Positions 43,466-54,935 of a stretch of DNA of 64,000 nucleotides are shown in pieces. The DNA lies in assembly GCF_003286085.1 (NCBI RefSeq), contig NW_020825523.1, positions 62,001 to 126,000 of the forward strand, given 5' to 3'. Every line of letters begins with the position of its first letter. Within the stretch, counting starts at the first letter, position 1. Origin of the DNA: Drosophila persimilis (Eukaryota; Arthropoda; Insecta; Diptera; Drosophilidae). Position numbers and translations under genes: made by a program. The notes beneath the pieces were generated by a model. It saw only the letters and a program-made list of their open reading frames with translations, had not been told where the DNA came from and ran no database searches.

Positions 43466-43519
43466 CGAACCCACGACCCTGAGATTAAGAGTCTCATGCT
43501 CTACCGACTGAGCTAGCCG
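43448..43519 (-). other. tRNA-Lys(CTT) reverse copy, 72 of 76 nt (not a gene)
   Basis: Continuing past the primer site, the minus strand reads as tRNA-Lys from the 3' CCA back to near the 5' end, including the anticodon CTT. It carries the same single difference at position 58 as the unit 3 copy. The last four bases are lost where leader sequence joins. Read as a captured primer tRNA, see 58106-58181. Confidence 0.85.
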
Positions 43520-43781
43520 AAGGGTTTGCGGCAAAACTGGCCCCGAAATACGACGGTCCCTACACCATAGTGGATTTCGTGTCCCCGGTCATTTGTAAAT
43601 TGAAGAAGGACAGCGAGAAACGGACGCGGACCGCCCATATAGGGGACCTGAAGCCACAACCCGGGGAAGGAACCCCTGAAACAGGCCCTGGAACCGAAGC
43701 GTAGACGACGCACAAGGAGGGGCAACGAGCAAGGCATACGGAGAGGAACCGGAGTATGCGGACGCGCTCGAGGCCTGGGAG
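43520..43781 (+). other. Leader of unit 1 gypsy copy, containing a copy of the pol 3' end
   Basis: 43520-43752 repeats the end of pol (the GPYTIVDFVSPVICKLKK region) and the 50 bp after it (counterpart 47925-48150). Sequence leading to gag then follows. It has no function as a protein here; it sits upstream of gag. Confidence 0.8.
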
Positions 43782-45002
43782 ATGAAGGCGGGAGGAGCCG
43801 TGACCGCGGCCCAGATGGAGGACGGGGCGGATCCATACGAGCGCCTGACGCTGCCGGCGAGTGCGGAGCAAGTAACGCTGCGGAGACGGCCGTCCGAGAC
43901 CCAAGAGGAGCTCATCGCGAGCCTGGCGGTCCCGGTGAAAAGCCGGTCGCCTAGCCGACCGCGGGCAGAGAGTGGGGAGAGGCCCACCCGGCCAGCACAG
44001 TCGGAGCAAGGGAGCGCGAGAAACCCACAGAGGGAGGAAGAAGGGAGAGCAGGGGAGGATCATCGACGGGGACTCGAAGAACAAACCACGAGACCGTCCA
44101 GTTCGAGTTTTGCCCACGTCGCCAAGCAGGTCAGGGAGTGGTCGTTTCGGTTCGACGGAACGGCGAAACCACTCGAGTTCCTGGAACAGATCGAGTGGTC
44201 AGCCGACATGTACGGGCTGGAGTTGAATTTAATTCCGCGAGCCATGCCTGAGCTGCTAAAGGGTCGGGCGCTCATGTGGTTTGTAGCCAACAACAGGCAG
44301 TGGCAGACATGGAACGCATTTGCGCGTAGCTTCCAAGCATACTTCCTGCCGAGGGGGTATTTTGAAAAATTACTCCAGGAGGTGAGGTTGAGGAAGCAAA
44401 GATGGGGAGAGCCATTCAAGGACTACATGGTGGAGATGCAGACCCTCATGCGGCCACTAAAATGCACGCCCGAAGAGCAGTTGGAGCTCATTAGAGACAA
44501 CAGCATGCCAGATTTGAGGGTGTTCATCCGGCCACATAGGTTCAGAGACCTGGACCACATGATGACGCTGGCCGACGAGTTTGAGGCTCTGGAGAGGGAT
44601 CGGCTGGAGTTCCAACGAGAGTGTCCGGCGAGCAAAGCAAAAGCAAATAATCCGTTCGCCCGTCCGACAGTAACGGAGATATGTCGCCGCTGCCAGGGCG
44701 AAACGGCAGCCAGCTCTGATTCGACAGGGGAAAAAAGGCCGGTCCCAACGCGGCGGGACGACCAAACGAACACGAACATAGAGGCGGGGTTCGTGAAAAA
44801 CCCAGCCCAGGCGTGTCGACGATGCGGGAGTGACCGCCATTGGGCACAAGCATGCAATGGCCGACCTATAACATTCTGCTGGAGGTGCGGCAAGGTAGGG
44901 GCCCCGACATGGCAGTGCTGCCCGAAAGCGGGAAACGCCCCGCGACCCAAGCCGCGGAGGGCCGTGCCAGGGTCGCAAGACGAAGCCCCCCAAAGCTCGT
45001 AG
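43782..45002 (+). CDS. gag: Gag of the second gypsy family, unit 1 (406 aa)
   Basis: N-terminal Pro/Arg/Glu-rich region (1-105), then the retrotransposon Gag capsid core at about 110-285 (FDGTAKPLEFLEQIEWSADM, ALMWF, FARSFQAYFLPRGYF, YMVEMQTLMRP). The nucleocapsid end has the Cys/His blocks CRRCGSDRHWAQAC and CWRCGKVGAPTWQCC. The core parallels the Gag at 16527, so the two families are cousins. It overlaps the start of pol in another frame, as gypsy elements that frameshift do. The frame is open and almost identical in unit 3. Confidence 0.85.
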   Translation: MKAGGAVTAAQMEDGADPYERLTLPASAEQVTLRRRPSETQEELIASLAVPVKSRSPSRPRAESGERPTRPAQSEQGSARNPQREEEGRAGEDHRRGLEEQTTRPSSSSFAHVAKQVREWSFRFDGTAKPLEFLEQIEWSADMYGLELNLIPRAMPELLKGRALMWFVANNRQWQTWNAFARSFQAYFLPRGYFEKLLQEVRLRKQRWGEPFKDYMVEMQTLMRPLKCTPEEQLELIRDNSMPDLRVFIRPHRFRDLDHMMTLADEFEALERDRLEFQRECPASKAKANNPFARPTVTEICRRCQGETAASSDSTGEKRPVPTRRDDQTNTNIEAGFVKNPAQACRRCGSDRHWAQACNGRPITFCWRCGKVGAPTWQCCPKAGNAPRPKPRRAVPGSQDEAPQSS

Positions 45003-48000
45003 GAGAACTCATGGAGGAGGATGTCCAGCTGTCGGCGGTGGTGAGGATCGCGGGCAGCAATTGGAAAGCAACGGTCGATACCGGGGCGACAAGCAGTTTT
45101 ATCAGCTGCGAGGCGGCGAGTAGACTGGGGGAAGAGAGGCGACAGAAAGAAACGAGGAAGCTGGTGCGGCTGGCTGACGGACGCAGCCGGGAAATCAATT
45201 CCCAGATCGAGGTGGAGTTGGCCTTCGGGGACAAGATCGTTACAATCCCGTTTCTCGTGATGCCCGGAGTAATAGATGAGCTGGTCCTGGGATGGGATTT
45301 CCTCGCCGCGGTCGGAGCAGAGGTGACCTGTGCGGGACACAGGGTTGTGATCCCTGCGAGAGGCCACCGCCAGGGGCGTTTGGAGGAGAAGTTGTCAGTG
45401 GCGGTGGTAGCGAACACGGAAGGGTCTGTCGGGCCCGCATCCGACGGAACGCGAGCGGAGGAGGGATCGGTGGAAGACTTCCTGGCAAAGGAGTTGGAAG
45501 AGTTCCGAGAACTGAAGGGAGTGTCGAACATAGCTACACACACGATCACGATGAGTGATGCCCAGCCGGTCAAGCAGCGTTACTATCCCAAAAATCCCAA
45601 GATGCAAGCCGAAATCAACCAACAGGTTGACGAACTGCTGGCAAGAGGGTGCATTGAGCCATCGAAGAGTCCGTACAGTTCACCCATCGTGATGGTCAAA
45701 AAGAAGACGGGAAAGTGGAGATTATGCGTGGACTTCAGACAGATAAACGCAAAGTCCATCAAGGATGCATACCCCATGCCAAGGATAGACTATATTTTGG
45801 ACCAGCTCAGGGAGGCACGGTTCATTAGTAGCTTAGACTTAAAGGACGGATATTGGCAGATACCACTGGAGGTAGGCAGTAGAAAATTCACCGCGTTCAC
45901 GGTGCCCGGCAAAGGGCTGTTCCAGTGGAAGGTGATGCCATTCGGACTCCACTCAGCCTCGGCTACGTTCCAGAGGGCATTGGATCAGGTGATAGGCCCC
46001 GAGATGATGCCACACGCGTTTGCGTACCAAGACGACATCATTGTCATCGGCCGTACCGAGGAGGAGCACAAGCGCAACCTCGAAGAAGTTTTTCGGCGGT
46101 TGAAGAACGCAAACTTGCGCCTAAATGTGGACAAGTGTCAATTTTTTAGGAAGGAGCTACGATACTTGGGGCATTTGGTAACGGGAGACGGAATCTGCAC
46201 CGATCCCGAGAAAGTGGCGGCCATTAAGGAGTTGCAGCCGCCAGCAAGTGTCAAAGAGCTACGACAATACTTGGGCGTGGCCTCCTGGTACAGGCGGTTC
46301 GTAAAGGGATTCACCACGTTGGTGCAGCCCCTCAGCACTTTGCTGAAGAAGAAGGCCAAGTGGGAATGGTCAACGGAGCAGCAACAAGCGTTCGAGGACG
46401 TAAAAAGTCGGCTGACAGCAGACCCAGTGTTGGCATGCCCAGATTTCTCAAAGAAATTCGTGCTCCAGACGGACGCCAGCGACTACGGACTGGGGGCGAT
46501 CCTGACGCAAGAGACGGAGAAGGGCGAAAGGGTCATCTCATACGCCAGTAGGACCCTGAACAGCGCGGAAAAGAACTATTCGGCGACCGAAAAGGAGTGT
46601 CTGGCCATTGTATGGGCTATAAGAAAGCTAAAGCCCTATCTGGAGGGATACCATTTCAAGGTGGTCACAGACCACATGGCGTTGAAATGGTTGAACAGCA
46701 TCGAGAGCCCAACAGGGAGGATCGCCAGGTGGGCGCTGGAGCTACAACAATACGACTTCGAAGTGGCATACAGGAAAGGGCAGCTGAACGTAGTGGCGGA
46801 CGCACTGTCCCGACAGCCATTGGCGGAGCGATGCCTGAGAACCACCGAGGAGGATGCAGAGAAGGGACACGAACCGGAGGCAGAGTGCGGATGGATTAAA
46901 AAGGTTAAAGAGAGGATGAGGACGGAACCGAGGAAATATCCGGATTACGTCGAGGAAGCAGGCCGGGTATACCGGCACATCCCGTACCGAGCGGGAGAAG
47001 AGGAAATAGCATCATGGAAGTTATGCGTTCCAAAGGGTCTAAGAGAGAGAGTCATAAGAGAGAATCACGACTCGCCGGAAGCGGGGCACGCGGGCGGCAG
47101 AAGGACGATGGCCAGAGTAGCCGCCCGGTACAACTGGCCGGGGATGCATCGAGATGTGAGGACATACGTGAGGAGGTGTGAAATCTGCCTACGCTACAAA
47201 CCAAGTCAACCGGAAAAATGCTGACACGAGTGCCAGACGAGCCGTGGGCAACGGTGTGCCCGCTGCCCAGGTCAAAGCATGGGAATGCCATGTTATTGGT
47301 GATGGTGGATCGGTTCTCGAAATGGACCGAGTTGGTCCCCATGAGAAAGGCCACGGCGGAAGCACTAACGAAAGCGTTCCGAGAGCGCATCGTGTCCCGG
47401 TTTGGCGTGCCGAAGGTGGTGATCACAGATAATGGCGTCCAGTTCACCAGTAGAGCGTTTAAGAGGTTTTTGGAGCAGATGGGCGTACGGCATCAGTTCA
47501 CGGCCCCGTACACGCCGCAGGAGAACCCGACGGAGCGAACTAACCGGACGGTGAAAACTATGATAGCTCAGTTCACCGAAGGGAACCAGAGGAACTGGGA
47601 TGAGAAATGGCCAGAGATAATGCTGGCCGTAAATTCAGGGGTGTCCGAATCCACCGGGTACGCGCCGGCGTTTGTGGTACAAGGGAGAGAGCCGAGGCTA
47701 CCAAAGGCTCTATACGATGACGAAGCGCTGGGCACAGGACAGGGCACGCTCAATCCGGACGAGAACGCTGCCAAGTTGAGAGAGGTATTTCAACTGGTGA
47801 GGCGGAATCTCGAAAGAGCGGCGCAGGACCAGGCGAGGTATTATAACCTGAGGAGGAGAGCGTGGAAACCCACGATTGGAGACAAGGTATGGGCCAAGCA
47901 ACACCATCTATCCAACGCGGCCGAAGGGTTTGCGGCAAAACTGGCCCCGAAATACGACGGTCCCTACACCATAGTGGATTTCGTGTCCCCGGTCATTTGT

Positions 48001-48108
48001 AAATTGAAGAAGGACAGCGAGAAACGGATGCGGACCGCCCATATAGGGGACCTGAAGCCACAACCCGGGGAAGGAACCCCTGAAACAGGCCCTGGAACCG
48101 AAGCGTAG
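44840..48108 (+). pseudogene. pol: Pol of the second gypsy family, unit 1
   Basis: Domains in order: aspartic protease (VDTGATSSFIS), reverse transcriptase (VDFRQINAKS, LDLKDGYWQIPL, FAYQDDIIVIG), RNase H (QTDASDYGLGAIL), integrase with its zinc region (HAGGRRTMARV, CEICLRYK), catalytic region (ITDNGVQFT, PTERTNRT) and a GPYTIVDFV module. All domains are recognisable and close to the pol at 17786. The copy is broken, with about one break that all units share, so it likely predates the tandem amplification. Confidence 0.85.
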
Positions 48109-49304
48109 ACGACGCACAAGGAGGGGCAACGAGCAAGGCATACGGAGAGGGATGGACGAGCACGAAAGACAGAAACTAGCGGCAGGGGCGGAGAGGAGAG
48201 TCCCAACTGGATGCCACGCAGGACAAGGTCGTACAGGATGAGCCTACAACTAAGGTTCGGTAAAACTCAGAACCACGCGTGTCACGCAGGACAGGAATCG
48301 CTCACAAGGGAGGAGCGGGCGGCCCAACTAGATGCCACGCAGGACAAGGCCATACAGGATACTCTTACAACTAAGGTTCAGTAAAACTAAGCTGCAGACG
48401 GCGGCCGGCGGACCAATGAAGCTGGACCTACAAGAAAAAAAAAGGAGGATTAGCTCGTCAGCCAATAGGAACGGAGCAAAGGCAAAAAGGGTAGAAGATA
48501 CCCGGGTTGCCACTAGCCCAGGGGGGGGGGGGGCGCGTTGCGGGGTGTGCCGACGGACGAGGGGGCACCCGAGAAGGGGTTCCGAGATGAGCAGAAGTCC
48601 GGGTCCGGGTCCAGGACATCGAAGCCAGCTGCTAACGTCGGGGATGGCGGGACAAAAGCGGATGCCGCCCGTGCGCGGTCTACCGGCTGGGGAATCGGAT
48701 GATCCCTGGGTCCGAGGCGCTGCACGGGGGTGACATCCGCGTCTAAGCCGATCCAGAGACGGGCGGAGCTGGCCACGGGGGGCGGGCCGATGTTGGCAGC
48801 ACGGGCGAAAGGTCGGAGGACCTGTTGATCACGGGCTGGAAGATCGGTCAGCACCCTGGATCGGAACCCAAGGACGGGCTGAAAGAAAAGGCAAGGTGAG
48901 ATGAGGAACCCAAGAACTCGGGAAGCTTACCAGATTCAAGGCGAAGCCAAACAACACGTCGCCAGACCTGGAAGTAGAAAGGGCCAAATAAAAAAAAATA
49001 TAAAAAAAAAGGAGGAAGAAGTGGGAACCGAAGGAAGGCTTACAAAACCAGGGGGCACCCTAGGGTTAACGCGGCGAGAGGCGCGGATAACTTTCAAAAC
49101 GGGAGCGAGCGAGAGAGCCAGCTGGAAGGCAAGAGAGAGCCGTCCCACGGGCCCATGTAAGGCACCGTTACAGGGAACGGTGAGCACCGGCACGAGCCCT
49201 TATAAAGGAGGACCACGTGGAAGGAAAAAAAGTGTAAGATGCAGCATCATTTAATAAGATACTTGACGGAGCAGCGAAAATAGATTCGCCGCGGGTATCC
49301 GGCC
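48109..49304 (+). other. Spacer between pol and ORF3, unit 1
   Basis: About 1.2 kb with no gene. GCCACGCAGGACAAGG followed by TACAGGAT and ACAACTAAGGTTC occurs twice (about 48211 and 48331). A G-run lies near 48520, A-rich patches near 48990, and a TATAAA-like site near 49200. Confidence 0.6.
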
Positions 49305-49758
49305 ATGGGTGACATGCAAAGGGCGAGCAGGAGTAGGTCCCCGGAGCTGCAGCTATTGGCCTCACCGCTGGTGTCGACCGCGGGATCCACGGGACCGACG
49401 ATGTCCCCGGTGGTATCGCCGGGGTACACCGATGCAGGAAGCGATCTGGAGTTGGTGAGCTGGGAGCCGGCACCGCGGAGAAAACGCGCACAAGAGGCGA
49501 AGCGCGAGGAGCCCCCGACCAGCCGACGAGAGGAGCCCCGGACCAGCAGACGCAAGGAGCCCCGCACCAGCAAGCGCGAGGAGCCCCACGCCGGCGAGCG
49601 CGAAGAGCACCGGACCAGTAGGCGCGAGGAGCACCGGACCAGCAGACGCGAGGAGCCTCGCATCAGCAAGCGCGAGGAGCCCCACACCGGCAAGCGCGAG
49701 GAGCCCCGGACCAGCAAGCGCGAGGAGCGGCCTGAGAGAGGAAGGAGGGGGCATCATA
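49305..49758 (+). pseudogene. ORF3 fragment in sense orientation, unit 1
   Basis: Encodes the start of the same protein as the inverted block (SRSPELQLLASPLVSTAG, then the Lys/Arg/Glu repeats) but begins MGDMQRAS, which is probably the native start in this family. It stops where the inverted Bel LTR scrap begins. It shows that ORF3 belongs downstream of pol. Confidence 0.68.
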
Positions 49759-49813
49759 AGACTTCATAAAATACGATCCTAATAACAATTATTATACGCC
49801 AAATGGCGCTACA
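49759..49813 (-). repeat. Inverted 55-bp terminal scrap of the Bel LTR, unit 1
   Basis: Exact inverse of 34853-34907, ending at the LTR edge GGCGCTACA. It joins the ORF3 fragment on one side and a 92-bp unrecognised stretch on the other. Confidence 0.78.
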
Positions 49814-49905
49814 ATTCCAAAAACCAATTTGGTATCCAGCTCGGTACCCAGCTCTCACAAAGTTCTGCCCCCCACACCAAACTCCCACCCTTGACGGGAG
49901 ATTGT

Positions 49906-50270
49906 TATACCCGATACTCAAAATGAGTATTGGGGTATATTAGATTTGTGGTAAAAGTGTATGTGTGTAACGTCCAGAAGGAATCGTTTCCGACCCCATA
50001 AGGTATATATATTCTTGATCAGCATCAATAGCCGAGTCGATTGAGCCATGTCCGTCTGTCCGTCTGTCCGTCCGTCCGTCTGTCCGTCCCCTTCAGCGCC
50101 CAATGCTAAAAGACTATAAGAGCTGGAGCAACGATGTTTTGGATCCAGATTTCTGTGATATGTCACTGCTCCAAAATTATTTCAAAACTTCGCCCCGCCC
50201 ACTTCCGCCCCCACAAAGGGCGAAAATCTGTGGCATCCACAATTTCGACGATACGAGAAAACTAAAAACG
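49906..50270 (+). mobile_element. DINE-1 left part, unit 2
   Basis: Left terminus, core and GTCY microsatellite are present. The sequence stops in AAAACTAAAAACG, where gypsy sequence begins. Confidence 0.8.
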
Positions 50271-53142
50271 AAAGCGGGAAACGCCCCGCGACCCAAGCCG
50301 CGGAGGGCCGTGCCAGGGTCGCAAGACGAAGCCCCCCAAAGCTCGTAGGAGAACTCATGGAGGAGGATGTCCAGCTGTCGGCGGTGGTGAGGATCGCGGG
50401 CAGCAATTGGAAAGCAACGGTCGATACCGGGGCGACAAGCAGTTTTATCAGCTGCGAGGCGGCGAGTAGACTGGGGGAAGAGAGGCGACAGAAAGAAACG
50501 AGGAAGCTGGTGCGGCTGGCTGACGGACGCAGCCGGGAAATCAATTCCCAGATCGAGGTGGAGTTGGCCTTCGGGGACAAGATCGTTACAATCCCGTTTC
50601 TCGTGATGCCCGGAGTAATAGATGAGCTGGTCCTGGGATGGGATTTCCTCGCCGCGGTCGGAGCAGAGGTGACCTGTGCGGGACACAGGGTTGTGATCCC
50701 TGCGAGAGGCCACCGCCAGGGGCGGTTGGAGGAGAAGTTGTCAGTGGCGGTGGTAGCGAACACGGAAGGGTCTGTCGGGCCCGCATCCGACGGAACGCGA
50801 GCGGAGGAGGGATCGGTGGAAGACTTCCTGGCAAAGGAGTTGGAAGAGTTCCGAGAACTGAAGGGAGTGTCGAACATAGCTACACACACGATCACGATGA
50901 GTGATGCCCAGCCGGTCAAGCAGCGTTACTATCCCAAAAATCCCAAGATGCAAGCCGAAATCAACCAACAGGTTGACGAACTGCTGGCAAGAGGGTGCAT
51001 TGAGCCATCGAAGAGTCCGTACAGTTCACCCATCGTGATGGTCAAAAAGAAGACGGGAAAGTGGAGATTATGCGTGGACTTCAGACAGATAAACGCAAAG
51101 TCCATCAAGGATGCATACCCCATGCCAAGGATAGACTATATTTTGGACCAGCTCAGGGAGGCACGGTTCATTAGTAGCTTAGACTTAAAGGACGGATATT
51201 GGCAGATACCACTGGAGGTAGGCAGTAGAAAATTCACCGCGTTCACGGTGCCCGGCAAAGGGCTGTTCCAGTGGAAGGTGATGCCATTCGGACTCCACTC
51301 AGCCTCGGCTACGTTCCAGAGGGCATTGGATCAGGTGATAGGCCCCGAGATGATGCCACACGCGTTTGCGTACCAAGACGACATCATTGTCATCGGCCGT
51401 ACCGAGGAGGAGCACAAGCGCAACCTCGAAGAAGTTTTTCGGCGGTTGAAGAACGCAAACTTGCGCCTAAATGTGGACAAGTGTCAATTTTTTAGGAAGG
51501 AGCTACGATACTTGGGGCATTTGGTAACGGGAGACGGAATCTGCACCGATCCCGAGAAAGTGGCGGCCATTAAGGAGTTGCAGCCGCCAGCAAGTGTCAA
51601 AGAGCTACGACAATACTTGGGCGTGGCCTCCTGGTACAGGCGGTTCGTAAAGGGATTCACCACGTTGGTGCAGCCCCTCAGCACTTTGCTGAAGAAGAAG
51701 GCCAAGTGGGAATGGTCAACGGAGCAGCAACAAGCGTTCGAGGACGTAAAAAGTCGGCTGACAGCAGACCCAGTGTTGGCATGCCCAGATTTCTCAAAGA
51801 AATTCGTGCTCCAGACGGACGCCAGCGACTACGGACTGGGGGCGATCCTGACGCAAGAGACGGAGAAGGGCGAAAGGGTCATCTCATACGCCAGTAGGAC
51901 CCTGAACAGCGCGGAAAAGAACTATTCGGCGACCGAAAAGGAGTGTCTGGCCATTGTATGGGCTATAAGAAAGCTAAAGCCCTATCTGGAGGGATACCAT
52001 TTCAAGGTGGTCACAGACCACATGGCGTTGAAATGGTTGAACAGCATCGAGAGCCCAACAGGGAGGATCGCCAGGTGGGCGCTGGAGCTACAACAATACG
52101 ACTTCGAAGTGGCATACAGGAAAGGGCAGCTGAACGTAGTGGCGGACGCACTGTCCCGACAGCCATTGGCGGAGCGATGCCTGAGAACCACCGAGGAGGA
52201 TGCAGAGAAGGGACACGAACCGGAGGCAGAGTGCGGATGGATGACGGATGAGGACGGAACCGAGTGCCAGACGAGCCGTGGGCAACGGTGTGCCCGCTGC
52301 CCAGGTCAAAGCATGGGAATGCCATGTTATTGGTGATGGTGGATCGGTTCTCGAAATGGACCGAGTTGGTCCCCATGAGAAAGGCCACGGCGGAAGCACT
52401 AACGAAAGCGTTCCGAGAGCGCATCGTGTCCCGGTTTGGCGTGCCGAAGGTGGTGATCACAGATAATGGCGTCCAGTTCACCAGTAGAGCGTTTAAGAGG
52501 TTTTTGGAGCAGATGGGCGTACGGCATCAGTTCACGGCCCCGTACACGCCGCAGGAGAACCCGACGGAGCGAACTAACCGGACGGTGAAAACTATGATAG
52601 CTCAGTTCACCGAAGGGAACCAGAGGAACTGGGATGAGAAATGGCCAGAGATAATGCTGGCCGTAAATTCAGGGGTGTCCGAATCCACCGGGTACGCGCC
52701 GGCGTTTGTGGTACAAGGGAGAGAGCCGAGGCTACCAAAGGCTCTATACGATGACGAAGCGCTGGGCACAGGACAGGGCACGCTCAATCCGGACGAGAAC
52801 GCTGCCAAGTTGAGAGAGGTATTTCAACTGGTGAGGCGGAATCTCGAAAGAGCGGCGCAGGACCAGGCGAGGTATTATAACCTGAGGAGGAGAGCGTGGA
52901 AACCCACGATTGGAGACAAGGTATGGGCCAAGCAACACCATCTATCCAACGCGGCCGAAGGGTTTGCGGCAAAACTGGCCCCGAAATACGACGGTCCCTA
53001 CACCATAGTGGATTTCGTGTCCCCGGTCATTTGTAAATTGAAGAAGGACAGCGAGAAACGGATGCGGACCGCCCATATAGGGGACCTGAAGCCACAACCC
53101 GGGGAAGGAACCCCTGAAACAGGCCCTGGAACCGAAGCGTAG
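50271..53142 (+). pseudogene. pol: Pol of the second gypsy family, unit 2 (5'-truncated)
   Basis: Protease, RT, RNase H and integrase are recognisable and nearly identical to unit 1. The copy is broken in about two places and lacks gag. Confidence 0.82.
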
Positions 53143-54334
53143 ACGACGCACAAGGAGGGGCAACGAGCAAGGCATACGGAGAGGGATGGACGAGCACGAA
53201 AGACAGAAACTAGCGGCAGGGGCGGAGAGGAGAGTCCCAACTGGATGCCACGCAGGACAAGGTCGTACAGGATGAGCCTACAACTAAGGTTCGGTAAAAC
53301 TCAGAACCACGCGTGTCACGCAGGACAGGAATCGCTCACAAGGGAGGAGCGGGCGGCCCAACTAGATGCCACGCAGGACAAGGCCATACAGGATACTCTT
53401 ACAACTAAGGTTCAGTAAAACTAAGCTGCAGACGGCGGCCGGCGGACCAATGAAGCTGGACCTACAAGAAAAAAAAAGGAGGATTAGCTCGTCAGCCAAT
53501 AGGAACGGAGCAAAGGCAAAAAGGGTAGAAGATACCCGGGTTGCCACTAGCCCAGGGGGGGGGCGCGTTGCGTGGTGTGCCGACGGACGAGGGGGCACCC
53601 GAGAAGGGGTTCCGAGATGAGCAGAAGTCCGGGTCCGGGTCCAGGACATCGAAGCCAGCTGCTAACGTCGGGGATGGCGGGACAAAAGCGGATGCCGCCC
53701 GTGCGCGGTCTACCGGCTGGGGAATCGGATGATCCCTGGGTCCGAGGCGCTGCACGGGGGTGACATCCGCGTCTAAGCCGATCCAGAGACGGGCGGAGCT
53801 GGCCACGGGGGGCGGGCCGATGTTGGCAGCACGGGCGAAAGGTCGGAGGACCTGTTGATCACGGGCTGGAAGATCGGTCAGCACCCTGGATCGGAACCCA
53901 AGGACGGGCTGAAAGAAAAGGCAAGGTGAGATGAGGAACCCAAGAACTCGGGAAGCTTACCAGATTCAAGGCGAAGCCAAACAACACGTCGCCAGACCTG
54001 GAAGTAGAAAGGGCCAAATAAAAAAAAATATAAAAAAAAAGGAGGAAGAAGTGGGAACCGAAGGAAGGCTTACAAAACCAGGGGGCACCCTAGGGTTAAC
54101 GCGGCGAGAGGCGCGGATAACTTTCAAAACGGGAGCGAGCGAGAGAGCCAGCTGGAAGGCAAGAGAGAGCCGTCCCACGGGCCCATGTAAGGCACCGTTA
54201 CAGGGAACGGTGAGCACCGGCACGAGCCCTTATAAAGGAGGACCACGTGGAAGGAAAAAAAGTGTAAGATGCAGCATCATTTAATAAGATACTTGACGGA
54301 GCAGCGAAAATAGATTCGCCGCGGGTATCCGGCC
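53143..54334 (+). other. Spacer between pol and ORF3, unit 2
   Basis: Same as 48109-49304, with small length changes in the G-run near 53557. No gene. Confidence 0.6.
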
Positions 54335-54788
54335 ATGGGTGACATGCAAAGGGCGAGCAGGAGTAGGTCCCCGGAGCTGCAGCTATTGGCCTCACCGCTG
54401 GTGTCGACCGCGGGATCCACGGGACCGACGATGTCCCCGGTGGTATCGCCGGGGTACACCGATGCAGGAAGCGATCTGGAGTTGGTGAGCTGGGAGCCGG
54501 CACCGCGGAGAAAACGCGCACAAGAGGCGAAGCGCGAGGAGCCCCCGACCAGCCGACGAGAGGAGCCCCGGACCAGCAGACGCAAGGAGCCCCGCACCAG
54601 CAAGCGCGAGGAGCCCCACGCCGGCGAGCGCGAAGAGCACCGGACCAGTAGGCGCGAGGAGCACCGGACCAGCAGACGCGAGGAGCCTCGCATCAGCAAG
54701 CGCGAGGAGCCCCACACCGGCAAGCGCGAGGAGCCCCGGACCAGCAAGCGCGAGGAGCGGCCTGAGAGAGGAAGGAGGGGGCATCATA
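54335..54788 (+). pseudogene. ORF3 fragment, unit 2
   Basis: Matches 49305-49758, apparently without coding differences. The inverted Bel LTR scrap follows at 54789-54843 and the unrecognised 92-bp stretch at 54844-54935. Confidence 0.68.
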
Positions 54789-54935
54789 AGACTTCATAAA
54801 ATACGATCCTAATAACAATTATTATACGCCAAATGGCGCTACAATTCCAAAAACCAATTTGGTATCCAGCTCGGTACCCAGCTCTCACAAAGTTCTGCCC
54901 CCCACACCAAACTCCCACCCTTGACGGGAGATTGT

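Larger units (their letters stand above)
40277..49905 (+). repeat. Tandem-array unit 1 (9.6 kb chimeric repeat)
   Basis: First of three head-to-tail units. Order: DINE-1 (40277-41382), inverted ORF3 block (41455-43367), LTR tail, primer site and tRNA-Lys copy (43362-43519), leader, gag, pol, spacer, ORF3 fragment, inverted Bel LTR scrap (49759-49813), and a 92-bp stretch I do not recognise (49814-49905). The next base begins another DINE-1. Units 2 and 3 match it with only scattered differences by eye. Unit 1 joins the minus-strand LTR on its left, so this is where the array meets its source locus. Confidence 0.85.
49906..54935 (+). repeat. Tandem-array unit 2 (short, 5.0 kb)
   Basis: Starts with the left 365 bp of a DINE-1 (49906-50270) and passes directly into a 5'-truncated gypsy copy at 50271. 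It then follows unit 1 to its end, so it lacks the right DINE part, inverted ORF3, LTR tail, tRNA copy and gag. It ends with the same 92-bp stretch and abuts the DINE-1 of unit 3. Confidence 0.85.
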
